Assembly (NCBI GenBank): GCA_013396655.1 | Contig: WBMV01003373.1 | Coordinates: forward strand, 1-64,000 | Reading direction: 5' to 3' | From: Campylorhamphus procurvoides | Lineage: Eukaryota; Chordata; Aves; Passeriformes; Dendrocolaptidae | DNA length: 64,000 nt | Shown: positions 1-10,440 of the stretch, one piece after another | Position numbering within the stretch: the first letter of the stretch is position 1 | Layout of the letters: every line of letters starts with the position of its first letter | Position numbers and translations under genes: made by a program | The notes under the pieces: generated by a model | The model's input: only the letters and a program-made list of their open reading frames with translations | What the model was told of the DNA's origin: nothing | The model's database searches: none

Positions 1-1752
1 GGTAAACTAAAACCACTACATATCCTACTCATTATTTCTTTTTGTTAGTTTTTCTGGGACAAACTCCTTTGATTTAATACTAGCCAGCCAAGCAGTATAT
101 TACACAGTCAAAAAAATAAAGGCACATAAAATGTTAATTTAAAAAAAAAAGACAACCTTCTCACTTCTCCATGTTTGGATATGACAGTGCCTGAAGAAAT
201 GCATTTTAGAAAGACACAATATGATGAGAAGTAGCAATTATACTTAGACAAGAAATATCTGTGTGTGTGTGTATATATAACCTATAACATTGGTGATCCG
301 ATTATAAAAACAACTAAAATTCTCAATGTTGACCCTAATGTGATTTTTCTGTAGCAACCATATTGACTCTTCAATTATGCAAGTAGCATGATTAAAAGTG
401 CTTTTTTCTTAAATCATTCTTTTACTCAGCCAAATCTGCTGACAGTAGTTTCAGTCAATTTTCTTTAAACAAGCTGGGAGTACAGAACAGGGGCAAAAAT
501 TAATAAAATAGAATCTGGAAAGATCTTCTTCCAAAAAAGGAATATATGTATGTCTTAAATATTTAGGTTTGGATTTCAGCTTTACTACTGCACAGATGAA
601 CAGATTGGAAATGCTGCAATAAAAATACAACATTAACTGACAATTTCATAAATATTCAGTGAAAACCTTGAATTTTCTTTATCTTATGTTAAATTATATC
701 AAACTTTAAATATTAGCTCTTTATAAAGCCTCTTCTAATGAACAAAAGCTGACTTTTTTGTTTTGAAAATTTGTGATACAATTCAGAAATTCTATGCAAA
801 GGCTTTTATGTATCTACATCCATACCACAACGTATAGCATCCTAAGGGCAAAAACACTGGGTAGAAACTCAGAGTCCTGTATTGTAATGTAAAGTCTCTT
901 AGCATCTTAGTGGTCATTATTCTCCTCTTTCTCCAATAACCATCACCTTCTGAAGTCATATTGTGAAAGAAAAAAAGAACATTCTGGTTTGTAAATGTAC
1001 AATACCGCAGTTTTTAGAAAAGTAATTGCCTTCTTTTTCAGAAACTAGAAAATTGAAAAACCATTGTACTTTACTCATAAGCAAGCCAAATAAGTTTCCC
1101 CTTTGCCACTGCTGGATTTCTGAGCTGCTAATTAAGCTGACTCTCCTGTGAGGAACCATCTTTTTACCAGCTGTTAGGATAACCAGAGTTCATCTAAAAA
1201 ATGGTACCTTTGACTGTAAGAAAGGTATTGATCAATTTCTAACTCCTTCTTTACATTTATCAGGAGGCATCAGCCATTGAAGACCCTGATATTTTTCTGC
1301 TTCTGTTCCTGTTTCTTAAAGATTTCCTCAGAGAAAACCTGAGGACTAATCATCTATTTGGAAAACAGTGACAGGCTAGGATTTCAGTCTTCACAACCAG
1401 CCTTAAAGCCTCGATCCAAGACTGAACTGATATATTTGAAGATATGTTTTGAAGGAAGGAGCAGCAGGATCACCGTGGTCTTTCCCCTCCTTATGTTTGG
1501 GTAGTCCATGAGGTAACAGTAGTCATATACGTTAAATGTCAGTTCCAGCCTCACAGCAGCCTCACTCTAAACTGCAGTCAGTATTACCACTGCTAATAGA
1601 ATGCATATTTATAGAATCTTCTCCACAGAAAATTTTTTCCTCCATTATTTAAGGTACAAGGGAGGAAGCTGACCAACAAGCTTCATGAACATCTTCATGA
1701 AAAAGATAGCAAATTATCCCTTAATTCATACTTTATGTGAGTGATTACTAAA
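1..1752. other. AT-rich DNA without recognised gene
   Basis: No exon-like or repeat-like pattern that I can name. The longest frames are 60 and 67 codons on the - strand and look random: low complexity, rich in F, L and K. A short (TG)n tract followed by (TA)n sits at about 260-280. Short A- and T-runs are scattered through it. Confidence 0.6.
260..280. repeat. (TG)n(TA)n microsatellite
   Basis: About six TG units run directly into a short TATATA tract. It is a simple dinucleotide repeat with no sign of function. Confidence 0.8.
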
Positions 1753-1885
1753 TCCTAGAAAGATTCAGATTGGAAGAGACTGGTGAGGGTCATCTGATTC
1801 ATAGCTCTGGTCAAAGCGGGGCCAAATTTAATTTACTATCCTGGAGTGTATTTGCAGACATGTAATTATCCTCCTGGAGGGACAA
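1753..1885 (-). mobile_element. CR1 LINE 3'-end fragment
   Basis: The + strand reads as the reverse complement of a CR1 tail. A decayed octamer (tcctagaaagattcag) is followed by a 'ttggaagagactggtgaggg' block and a 'gtcatctgattcatagctctggtc' block, which correspond to the conserved CR1 3' untranslated region. The copy is short, 5'-truncated and well diverged from the modern consensus, so it is probably old. Assignment rests on visual match to the general avian CR1 tail pattern; the subfamily is unknown. Confidence 0.55.
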
Positions 1886-2520
1886 TTTGATTTTCTATCT
1901 TATTGCTTAAATAATGCCATTTACTGCTAACAAAGCAATCTGTGTTTTGCAATTAAATACTCTAATGAGGAATACTGTATAATCTCTTAATAGGAAAAGT
2001 GAATTGTATTCAGCAGGTGAAGAGGAATACTTTTCTTTGGTAAGAACCTGAACTTTAGGAAAGCAAACTTCCAGATCTTTAAGGAGTTACTCAACAGGAC
2101 CCTCTAGGTAACTGCTCCTAATGCATTAAAAAGTCCAACTCTTACAGCTGCACGAAAAAACATTTTAAATTGTGAAACCCAAGAGCCTGAGAGGTTGAAT
2201 AAAGAGAATGCAAAAGGATAACTTTTAAAAATGTTGCATTTCTTTTAAGGCTATTGTAATTTTGAGGTCTCACCTTTTGATTCTCAAATGTCTGAAGTTA
2301 ACAGTAGTTATAGGTGCCTAGGGGAGATTAGCTTTACACTGTAGCCATATGTTACTGTATGGGTTGAATATCATGAGGTGTACACAAGGGAGTGAAGCAG
2401 TGAAAGAAATTGCCATTGGTAGCCTGTAAAATAAACTTCCTGGCAATAAGAGTTGTTATTTTATTGCTTTTTTTTATACATTAGCAATGAGATGAACTGA
2501 GAGACTTATGAGTGTCTCTC
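1886..2520. other. AT-rich DNA without recognised gene
   Basis: I see no coding frame and no named repeat. The T-run near 2468 is unremarkable. Confidence 0.55.
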
Positions 2521-2860
2521 CTAAGATTCTACGTGGAGTACTGTGTCCTCAGCACAGGACGGACACTGGCCTGTTGAAACTAATCCAGAGAAGGGCCACA
2601 AAGATGATTAGTTGATGATTAGATGAACAGTGGAGTATCTCTTATTATGAGCACAGGCTGAGATTTGGAGTTGTTCAGAAGACAAGACTCCAGGGAGACC
2701 TTGTAGCTTTTCAGGACTGGAAGGGAGCCTGTAAGACAGATGACAGCAAACTTGTTAGCAGGGCCTGTTGCAAAAGGACAGGGGGTAATCATTTTCAACT
2801 GAAGGAGTGTAGATTTAGATTAGATATAAGGAAGAAATGTTATTGTACAATGAGAGTAGT
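2521..2860 (+). mobile_element. CR1 LINE, 5' part of an interrupted copy
   Basis: This stretch reads in the sense direction of CR1 ORF2 near its C-terminal end. It has the 'tactgtgtcc' block, the 'ccagagaagggccacaaaga' block (QRRATK in intact copies), a decayed 'gagcacaggctgag' block, and the 'gatttagattagatataagg' stretch that precedes the end of ORF2. Frameshifts make it non-coding. The match to CR1 stops abruptly at 2860, where an unrelated LTR-like sequence begins, and resumes at about 2974. The two CR1 parts therefore appear to be one copy split by an insertion. About 90 bases of expected CR1 sequence between them are missing. Confidence 0.75.
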
Positions 2861-2972
2861 TGCAGCGGGATAAGTCCAGCACGATCCCCGTTAGCAAGTA
2901 GACACACACAGTTGCATTGTCAGAGAACAGGAACGGGAATCTTTATTAAGTTTGATAACATATATTTATACC
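2861..2972 (-). mobile_element. Partial LTR (endogenous retrovirus end) inside CR1
   Basis: Read on the - strand, this segment has the order expected at the 3' end of an LTR. A TATA-like box (tataaatata) lies at 2961-2972, an AATAAA polyadenylation signal at 2942-2947, then roughly 80 bases of U5-like sequence ending in CA at 2861 (TG on the + strand). It interrupts a CR1 copy exactly at its left edge. The other side stops at an N, so the remainder of the LTR, or a whole provirus, is not represented. It could instead be a small LTR fragment created by deletion. The LTR family was not identified. Confidence 0.55.
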
Positions 2973-2973
2973 N
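2973..2973. other. Ambiguous base N at a repeat junction
   Basis: The only N seen in the window. It lies exactly between the end of the LTR-like segment and the point where CR1 sequence resumes. That position suggests an assembly join across an unresolved or collapsed insertion rather than a simple miscalled base. Confidence 0.7.
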
Positions 2974-3068
2974 ATCTACTTGAAAATGTCCCTGGTCATG
3001 GCAGGGGGCTTACACTAGATGACCTTTAAAGATCCCTTCTAACTCAAACTGTTCTAAAATCTATGAAG
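2974..3068 (+). mobile_element. CR1 LINE, 3' end of the interrupted copy
   Basis: This is the continuation of the copy that starts at 2521. It holds the conserved CR1 end: 'gtccctggtcatggcagggg', 'actagatgacctttaaagat', 'cccttctaactcaaactgtt' and a degenerate octamer tail. The orientation matches the 5' part, which supports a single original element. Confidence 0.75.
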
Positions 3069-3089
3069 AACAATCCCTTTATATTCCTA

Positions 3090-3355
3090 ACTATGTAAAA
3101 TATATATAACTATAATATAGTTATAACTATAGCTATACTACTATAGTATATAGTATATAGTATAGTATATATATATAGTATATATACTATACTATATACT
3201 ATAGTAGTATAGTTATAGTTACATACTATAACTATATACTATATATACTATATATATATTTACTATACTATATACTGTATATAGTATATAGTATAATATA
3301 TATACTTATAGTATAACTATACTAGTTATACTATAACTATAATATAAAATGTAAC
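3090..3355. repeat. AT-rich palindromic repeat (cruciform-prone)
   Basis: The stretch is almost entirely A and T, built from tata, ctata and tagta units on both strands. The core at 3125-3220 is an inverted repeat with arms of about 40-48 bases. The left arm begins aactatag and the right arm ends agttatagtt. The arms are near-perfect complements with an indel, centred at about 3173. A second, smaller inverted repeat follows at about 3255-3300. It lies 20 bases beyond the CR1 tail. Sequences of this type extrude cruciforms and are often unstable or misassembled. Confidence 0.8.
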
Positions 3356-5764
3356 TATAATATAAATTAAGTTAAAGATAATCCTTTCTCGGTTTACAGT
3401 ATCTCCATTTCTCAGAAGTTTTCTGTTCAGGGAGGCTTATTCACCAGAAATGACAATCCAGAATATTTATCCATCAGAAACATTCAGAATTTTTAATTTA
3501 TCCCTTTAGGTAGATTTACATAAATCAAGTTTTATAGATAAATTAAGTAATATAATAGTGCTGCGGTGACATCCTGACAAAAGTATCCGTGAGCAAGTTC
3601 TAAGTCATGTTGACATACCTCTTTGTGAACAGACAGATCTGTTCACAGGCTGACTGAGATGACTACATACAAGCCAGCTCCAAATACTAAATCAATATAG
3701 GGTTACAAACCAAAGCCCACCCCTTGTGCCTCAGTAACAGACACAGTGACATAGTGTCTGGAACAGCTAAATGACTGTGAGACACACTTAGAGGTGATGT
3801 ACAGATGCTTCATATTTTTATGGACATTCACACATTATTTGAGAAGATGTCCCAAATGCTAAGACTGGGAGGAGACAATGTAAATTATCTCATCATGACA
3901 CAAAAATATGTTTCTGCTGATTGTTGAGTTTTTATCCTGATTCTTCCTTAAAATGAAAGATTATTTTTTTCCTAAAAGTTACTAAAAAGAATGTATTTTG
4001 CAAAACAAAACCATTTAAATCACAAACAAAACTGTATTTTGAGAATGTACTATTAATTTAATATATTCCATATAAAATATATCTCCTTGAGGTCATAGTA
4101 AGATTAAATTAGTATTCTTGATTGCACATTACTAAGTTTCTACAAATCCCAAAATTATTTGAACACCTCATATTCTGAAATAAGCCTAGTAATTCTATAA
4201 ATGTATTGAGAGACAAGAATAACTTTTTCAATATTATGGAAATATCAGAATCCTCAAGTAACAGTGATCATTTAGTTAATTCTCCAAGCCAAAGCTAATA
4301 CAGAACAGAGAATATTTGTTTTTTCTTATTGCGATTTTTTTTTTTAGCTCTTTGGCAGCAATTGGGCTTGCTTTGATATACAAGGAACATTATAATTATA
4401 AACATTTCAGGAACAATAGCTGAAACATCTGGCACAGAGAAGAAGAATATACGAGAAGATTATTCATGACAAACATCAGAGGAAAAATGTACATTAGATG
4501 ATTAATATAAAAGTTTATTTCAACTGAAAAAATACTTAGGCTAGATTCTGAAAAATGTAAAATTAAAGGATTTTATCCAGTTCACTTTTATTAGAATATA
4601 GTAACTCTAATAAATTGCTAAAGTTCTAAATAATAACAAAATAAATGTAACAAACTTTAGTAAACTCATATATAAGTATAGTTGCTTATTACATATTATT
4701 TCAGCAAAATCTTTAGTTGCTGTTCCAGTTTTTAAACCATGTGATTCACTTCTCTGTTCTTATTAAAATAAAATTTAAAAAATTCACATATTCTACTTTC
4801 TACATGCCTATGAACAACAACAGTTACTTTAGCTTGTTTTTATTTCATGACTCAAGATTTTGCAGACAACTGGCAATATTTTGACTTAAAATATGTGATT
4901 ATCAAAAAGCAAAACCTGAAAAACCATTTTGACTAAAAAAAATAACATACATGGCATGATCAGAAACACAAGGCGAATCATAAGACTTTCTACGTATGGA
5001 AATACATCAACAAACTTATATCTGCAATTACTAAGTCATGGTGAATCAGAATTGCTCCTATCTTGACTAGCAGCTAGCTAAAAAGATTTTTGCCATGGAA
5101 GATAAAAGAAAGCTACAATCATTCGGAGAAACAGAAGATCATAGAATTTGATTATTCCTATATTTAAATATTTTTATATTCACAAGTAGGATAACTCATT
5201 AGTGAAATAAATTTTGTTATGAATGATTCGGGGAAAGCTAGTAAATATTCAGACATGGTTTCAATAACTCATTACTGAAGACGAGCTCATCGCTCTGAAG
5301 ATGTGTGTCCCATGGTGTCCTGTAACACTGGACATGCTGTAATCAGGCCCAAAAGGGCCAATAGATACAGATTCAGCATGGAATTTGGGCAAAGGTAAAT
5401 TTTTTTTTCAGAAGTTGAGTGATTGAGACAAGGTGTCTATTATCTAGAGATCCAGAATTGCTATACGAACACCCACATTTCTGCTGTGGGCAGGAGTTGT
5501 ATTGTACTTGAGTAACACAGCCCTGGTCACATTCTCCAGTGAAGAACTATTGAATTTGTCAGATTTTCACAGAGCTATCTGCAGAGCACAGTATAAAACT
5601 GCTGTATCTGAACATATTTTTAGGGGTTTAAGTCATAATTTCTATGGTATATTGCTCTATAAACATAAAAATGTGTTATTACATTTTATCTAGACTCTAA
5701 TCAAAACAACTGCTTCAAATTCAACACTCTAATTAAATTAAGAAAGGTATATGTATTTTAATTA
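3356..5764. other. AT-rich DNA without recognised gene
   Basis: No coding frame above 63 codons. It contains a perfect 9-bp hairpin at 3624-3647 and short T-runs near 4337 and 5400. I recognise no transposon here. Confidence 0.55.
3624..3647. repeat. Small perfect hairpin
   Basis: Inverted repeat tgtgaacag / ctgttcaca separated by six bases. The half-sites recall steroid-receptor half-sites but the spacing is wrong for a standard response element, so I read it as a chance palindrome. Confidence 0.7.
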
Positions 5765-6980
5765 GAGAAGGATAAGGGCCTCCGGAGGTCACCTAGTCCA
5801 GTGCCCTTGCTCATCAGAACCACTTAGACATGGCTCTCCAGGATTATGTCCAGGTGTCTTTTGAATATCATCAAAAACTTCTCTATGCAATCTGTGCCAG
5901 TGTTCAAGCAGTCTCCCGTTTTCATCCTCCATCAGAAATAGTGTTTCCTGATCTTCAGAGGAAACCGGACATGTTTCCATTTTTTCTTCCTTCTTGATTC
6001 ATCAGGGTTGAAAAGAGCATGGCTCCATCTTCTGAACACTCTCCTATCAGGTATTTATATATATTTTATAAGACTCCCTCAGGAGCTCCCTCTTCTCCAG
6101 ACTAAACAGTCACAGTTTTCACAAATTTTCTCCAATCCCTTCAAGATCTTAATAGACTCCTACCGGACTCTCTACAGTATGTTCATGTCTCTCTGAGGAG
6201 CCCAGAATTGGACAGAGCACTCCAGGTGTGGCCTCACTAGTGCTGAGTAGACAAGTATCTAGAAGAGAGAAGGATCTAGAAGTATCGCCTCCCTCGGCCT
6301 GCTGGCAACAATCCTCCTAATGCATCCCAGGATACCATTAGCCACCTTTGCATCTATGACACATTGTTGGTTCATGTTCAACTTGGTGTCCATCATGATC
6401 CTTATAAGCTCCTCTGCAGAGCTACTTTCCAGCTGGGCAACCTCCAGCATATACTGGAGTATGGGACCATTCCTCCCCAGGTACATCCATGAGATTCCTA
6501 TCAGCTCATTTCTCCAGCCTGTCCAGGTCCTTCTAGATGGCCTGTCAGCCACTCCTCCCAGTTATGTGTCAACAGCAAACCGGTTGAAGTTGCACTCTTC
6601 TCCATCATCCAGATCATTAATGAAGATATTGAACCAGAATGGCCCCAGTATTGAGATCTGTGGTATACTGCTAGCTATTAGTGGACCAGTTTTCAATCCA
6701 CCTCACTCACTCTCTGCTCATCCTGCTCATACCTCAACATATTTTATATTAGGGTCTTATGGGAGAGAATGTACAAAGCCCTACTGAAGTCCAGGTACTC
6801 TCTGCACTCCCATCTTCTACCAGACCAGTATTTTCATCATGCTAATCTACCAGTTTGGTCAAGCATGAATTCTTGATGAACCTGTGCTGACTGCTCCTGG
6901 TAAATTTATTGTCCTTTGTGTGCCTGGAAGTGGTTTCTAGTATCAGCTGCTTCATCACTTCCACAGGAACCAAGGTCATT
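5765..6980 (-). mobile_element. CR1 LINE, 5'-truncated copy with decayed ORF2
   Basis: The largest CR1 copy in the window, about 1.2 kb. On the - strand it runs from the middle of the reverse-transcriptase domain to the 3' untranslated region, so it is 5'-truncated as most CR1 copies are. Translated fragments are recognisable. Near 6259-6552 (- strand) are LESSSAEE, NMNQQC, AKVANGILGCIRR and VASRPREAILL, matching the CR1 region after the polymerase core. Near 5789-5980 is LEHWHRLHREVFDDI, matching the end of ORF2. The segment 6860-6980 encodes a decayed 'SSQH' motif region. Stop codons and frameshifts break the frame, and the octamer tail is nearly lost, pointing to an old copy. The long frame on the opposite strand at 6320-6787 is only an antisense shadow. 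Confidence 0.9.
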
Positions 6981-8975
6981 ATGTTTATCTACGTAGCTGA
7001 TGTAGGTATTTCTAAAAGTATGCTTATTTTAGGTGGGAATGTGTGTATGTTATTTTTTAAACAAACTATTATTATTTAATTATCATTATCATATAATATT
7101 TATATATATTATATTTATTATAAATATTATTTATTTATTTTATATTAATCTATGCATTATATACATGAATGGAACCCCACTACTTCTGTGGAGTTTTCTT
7201 TATGTACAACTGCTAAAAAAAAAAACTTGCAGCCACACTTATGGTACAAAGTAGAAAAATAAGTGATTGCCTATGAAACAGAATGCATGTGAAAGTGAAG
7301 GTAAGAGAGAATCAGATTCTTGTCTTTCTTTTAATCTTGCAGGGAGACTGAGAAACTTTTGAAATTGCAGGGATTTGTCCCACAGAGATCATTTTCTGCA
7401 TCTCTAATGTGCCAGATGGAAAAAAAAAAACATACAGGAAGCTCTCCACTGTCCAGCCAGTCCCTAAAACACTGTACATGGCATCCATCATGTCCTTTGT
7501 TGGCAACTTGATTTAATTTTGTGTGTATCTTCTTCACACCTCTGCAATGGCTGGTGTCAAAAATAACACCTGCGGTAAGTGTCTTCAGCTGTCTTCTCTA
7601 CACAAAATCATCATGGCAAGGGCAGAGGGGAAAGCTGCAGGCTGCATGAATTTTTCAGTCCCTCCAAAACACTTAAACTCTTGTTATTGTGACAGTTCAT
7701 GAGTAGGTCACACCTGTGTGTCCCTGGACCATTGCCAAGGGCACTGCTGCAAGCAATACTACGACAGGTAGATAATTAGACCTTGAACCTTGTTCATGGA
7801 GTCACTCTGATAGCAGTGTAGAGGTAGTCCTTGTTCTGTCTTTGGCTTTACCCTCAGGGATTAGTGACTTAAAATAAAAAGTTTTAAGAACTGCAGCTCT
7901 TGAGAGTGGAAAGCCATAACAGGTTATGAAGTTATAAAGTTTTATAAAGTTTCCTTTATAGCTTAACTCTTTGAAGGAGTGTGAAAGTCTAGGCTAAATA
8001 CAGCTGTAATCTAGTCCTTAAGGCCAGAAAAACACACAAACAAACAAAAAATGAAACAAGCAAACCAATCAAGAGTCATTTTTATTGTAGTTTCTTTTGA
8101 ACTAAGCTCTGATCATGAAAGATAAGAAAGAACTGCATGGTATTGATATACTATCTCTCAAGATACAACAACAATAATAGTCAGTTAGAAAGTAATTCCC
8201 TGGGAAAAATTCATAATTCACTAACCTCTCAAGCTAGTAAACTGGGAAGGCTGTCACTATAACTTTGAGGACATTGAATTTGTCTTTCAGTAGATTTTCC
8301 TGTACTGAGCCTGAATCTATGCATACGGACCTTCTTACACAGATTTTTAAAAATTAAGGTTACTTATATTGTATAGTAAAACTGAGTGAAGTCTGATGTT
8401 TCTTCTAACCTCAGACAGACCTGTTGGTGTCAAAGGCTTCTGACCATAATACTAGAAAGTTCTTGCCTCCATGAGGAAGAGAAATCCCATTTGAAACACA
8501 CGGATGTAAAGATATACTCAGATAAAACTTGGCATCCACAATAGCTACAAGGACCAAGACCAAGCATGAACCAATCCATTCAGATATGGTAAATATTTCT
8601 TATGAACTCAACTCCCTTCTTAAACATAACAATTTTTATTTGAACACATATTGATAGTTAGCCACTCATCTTATCTAGTCAGAGATAAGATGCATTTGTT
8701 GCATTACAGTATAGAATTCTAATTACTATATCATGTGGCTTTGTTCCTGGAAATTGGTAAATAAAGCTGAAATTAATTTAATGTATTTAATGCATTTCAG
8801 AATCTTTTTGAACCCATTAGAAGTAGACCAGTTGTCACACTTCTGCTTTCCCATTAGAGTCTGTGTAATTCCCTACTTCCTTCAGTTACCATGTGAAATC
8901 TGTATGCTCATAGGTCTGAAAAACTGTTCCATTCAAAGTATCTCTATCTTCCTTTTTATATTTTCAACTCATAGA
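6981..8975. other. AT-rich DNA with a low-complexity core
   Basis: The segment 7055-7150 is nearly pure A/T (tatt and ttat units). The 7540-7800 part is less AT-rich but shows no recognisable repeat or exon. A splice-donor-like ggtaagt at 7574 has no supporting frame or partner acceptor. Confidence 0.5.
7055..7150. repeat. AT-rich low-complexity tract
   Basis: Dense TAT, ATT and TTAT motifs with almost no G or C. It probably arose by slippage in simple sequence. Confidence 0.75.
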
Positions 8976-9133
8976 GATAGAATCACAGAATAGAATTGTA
9001 GAATGATAAAGTCATAGAATGGCTTGGGTTAGAAGGGATCTTAAAGATCACCTTGTTCCAGCCCCCCTGCCATAGGCAGAGACACCTTTCACTAGAACAG
9101 GTTGCTCAAAGGCCCCTTGAGCCTGGCCTTGAA
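8976..9133 (-). mobile_element. CR1 LINE 3'-end fragment with octamer tail
   Basis: The + strand starts with a good CR1 octamer array (atagaatcacagaat..., catagaat) at 8976-9020. It continues with 'ggcttgggttagaagggatc', 'ttaaagatcacc', 'ttgttccagcccccctgcc' and 'gcctggccttgaa', which is the reverse complement of the conserved CR1 3' end. The preserved tail suggests a younger copy than the one at 5.8-7.0 kb. It is truncated after about 160 bases, then abuts a second CR1 fragment in the opposite orientation. Confidence 0.85.
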
Positions 9134-9148
9134 TATGAAACTGAAATG

Positions 9149-9475
9149 CTATGAGGAGCATCTGAGAGCGCTGGGGTTGTTTAGTCTGCAGAAAGGAGGT
9201 TCAAAAGTGACCCTATCACTCTCTACAACTACCTGACAGGAGATTGTAGCATGGTGGTAGTCGGTCTCATCTCCCAGGTAACAACTGATAGGAGGAGAGG
9301 AAGGAAATAGCCTCATCTTGTGCCAGAGAAGATTACGACTGGATATTAGGAAAAAAATTCTTCTTCAAATAGCTTGTTGAGCATAGGAACAGAGAGTTGT
9401 TGGAATAACCATCCATGGAGATATTTAAAAGACATGTAGATGTGGCACTTGGGGACATGGTTTGAATTGGACTGA
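9149..9475 (+). mobile_element. CR1 LINE fragment, 3' end missing
   Basis: Sense-strand CR1 sequence from the C-terminal part of ORF2: 'ctatgaggagcatctgagag', 'ctctacaactacctgacagg', 'ggatattaggaaaaaaattc', and 'atatttaaaagacatgtaga' with the following 'tgtggcacttggggacatgg'. It stops before the octamer tail. That final block belongs to a different CR1 subfamily from the 3' end in the neighbouring - strand fragment, and the two overlap in the part of CR1 they represent. They are therefore best read as two insertions, not one inverted copy. Confidence 0.85.
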
Positions 9476-10109
9476 TATTTTTAACTCAACTATTGAGTTA
9501 TTCTTAAAGGTCATGTTAATAAGCTAAAATGCAGGAAAAAAAGTTATAGAAGAAATCAGCCTACATATATTGTTTTTGTGACACTTTCCTGACAATATTT
9601 CTGACTGGGATCCTAAATTGGGTCAATTCATACACACTTAGCAACAGAGTTTCTGAAATTTAGTATTCAGTCTATTTCTCTTTTCTTACATCTTTCTAGT
9701 ATTTTGTGACAGAAAAGCATAAACATGACATATAATCTGGCATCTATCCAATGCAACCAAAGTGTTTCAAAAATTCCCACTGAGAGGGTAAATTCATCCA
9801 AAATATAAGTTTTCATATCACTTCATGCTGGTGTCATATGCTCTTAAGACATCCATGCAATTACTGTTTTCTGCCATGTAGTGGAAAAAGACCCCACCCT
9901 TTTTCATCCATCTAGTGAGATTTTTCTTACATTGAGATAATTGTAAGGCAATGCAAGATAAGTATTAAAGCATATATGAAATATTTTAGACCTTTTTTTT
10001 TTCACTGTGGCAGGAAAGACTGTGAGAAAAATCTCTTTTATTAAATTTAGAAAAAAACCAGCAAATAACCGTGAAACAAAGAAATAAAACAAACAGGAAA
10101 ATTTAATTA
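9476..10109. other. AT-rich DNA without recognised gene
   Basis: No coding or repeat signal that I recognise, apart from a T-run at about 9993-10002 and A-rich sequence just before the LTR. Confidence 0.5.
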
Positions 10110-10116
10110 CAACATG
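10110..10116. repeat. Target-site duplication, left copy
   Basis: The word caacatg directly precedes the TG of the LTR and is repeated exactly at 10434-10440. Confidence 0.65.
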
Positions 10117-10433
10117 TGTTGGATGCCCAGGCCACAAAGGGTCCCAAAGACCACACCTCCCAATTCAAAAATCCCGCTCTTAAATGTTTCCAAGGTCTCA
10201 CCCCATCTACGTAACTGGGGAGGGCGTTCCCCTTCCTCGGATTCATTCTGCTGTGCCCCACCCATGCCAGGAAATGGAGTTCCAGGCAACACGGCAGCCC
10301 CCATCTTCCTGCATGGCTGGCCAGTGGCTGAGGTTGCTTCAGCTACATTTCTAGTCAATATATAATTCCCCTGTTCCCAACTGCTTAATCCCTGGCACCT
10401 GCCCTAGACTGGACTGGGTGCCTTAGAACTCCA
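10117..10433. mobile_element. Compact solo LTR with 7-bp flanking repeat
   Basis: A 317-bp block much richer in G and C than its surroundings. It starts TGTTGG and ends CTCCA, so it has the TG...CA ends of an LTR. The 7-base word caacatg occurs immediately before it (10110-10116) and immediately after it (10434-10440), as expected of a target-site duplication. Both strands carry candidate core promoters (atatataat at about 10358 on +, a tttaagag-type box on -), so orientation is not settled. No internal retroviral sequence is present, hence a solo LTR. Open frames of 83 codons on both strands are composition artefacts. The family is not identified. Confidence 0.7.
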
Positions 10434-10440
10434 CAACATG
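10434..10440. repeat. Target-site duplication, right copy
   Basis: The word caacatg directly follows the CA end of the LTR. It is identical to the left copy. Seven bases is longer than the 4-6 typical of retroviral integrases, so one or two bases may match by chance. Confidence 0.65.

Noticed and set aside
3624..3647. Steroid-receptor-like inverted repeat
   Set aside because: The half-sites are separated by the wrong distance for a receptor dimer, and nothing nearby suggests a promoter.
6320..6787. 155-codon open frame on +, the longest in the window
   Set aside because: It lies antisense to the CR1 ORF2 relic on the - strand. The CR1 match explains the sequence fully, so the frame is a shadow.
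7574..7580. Splice-donor-like ggtaagt
   Set aside because: No open frame of any length leads into it and no matching acceptor or partner exon is visible.
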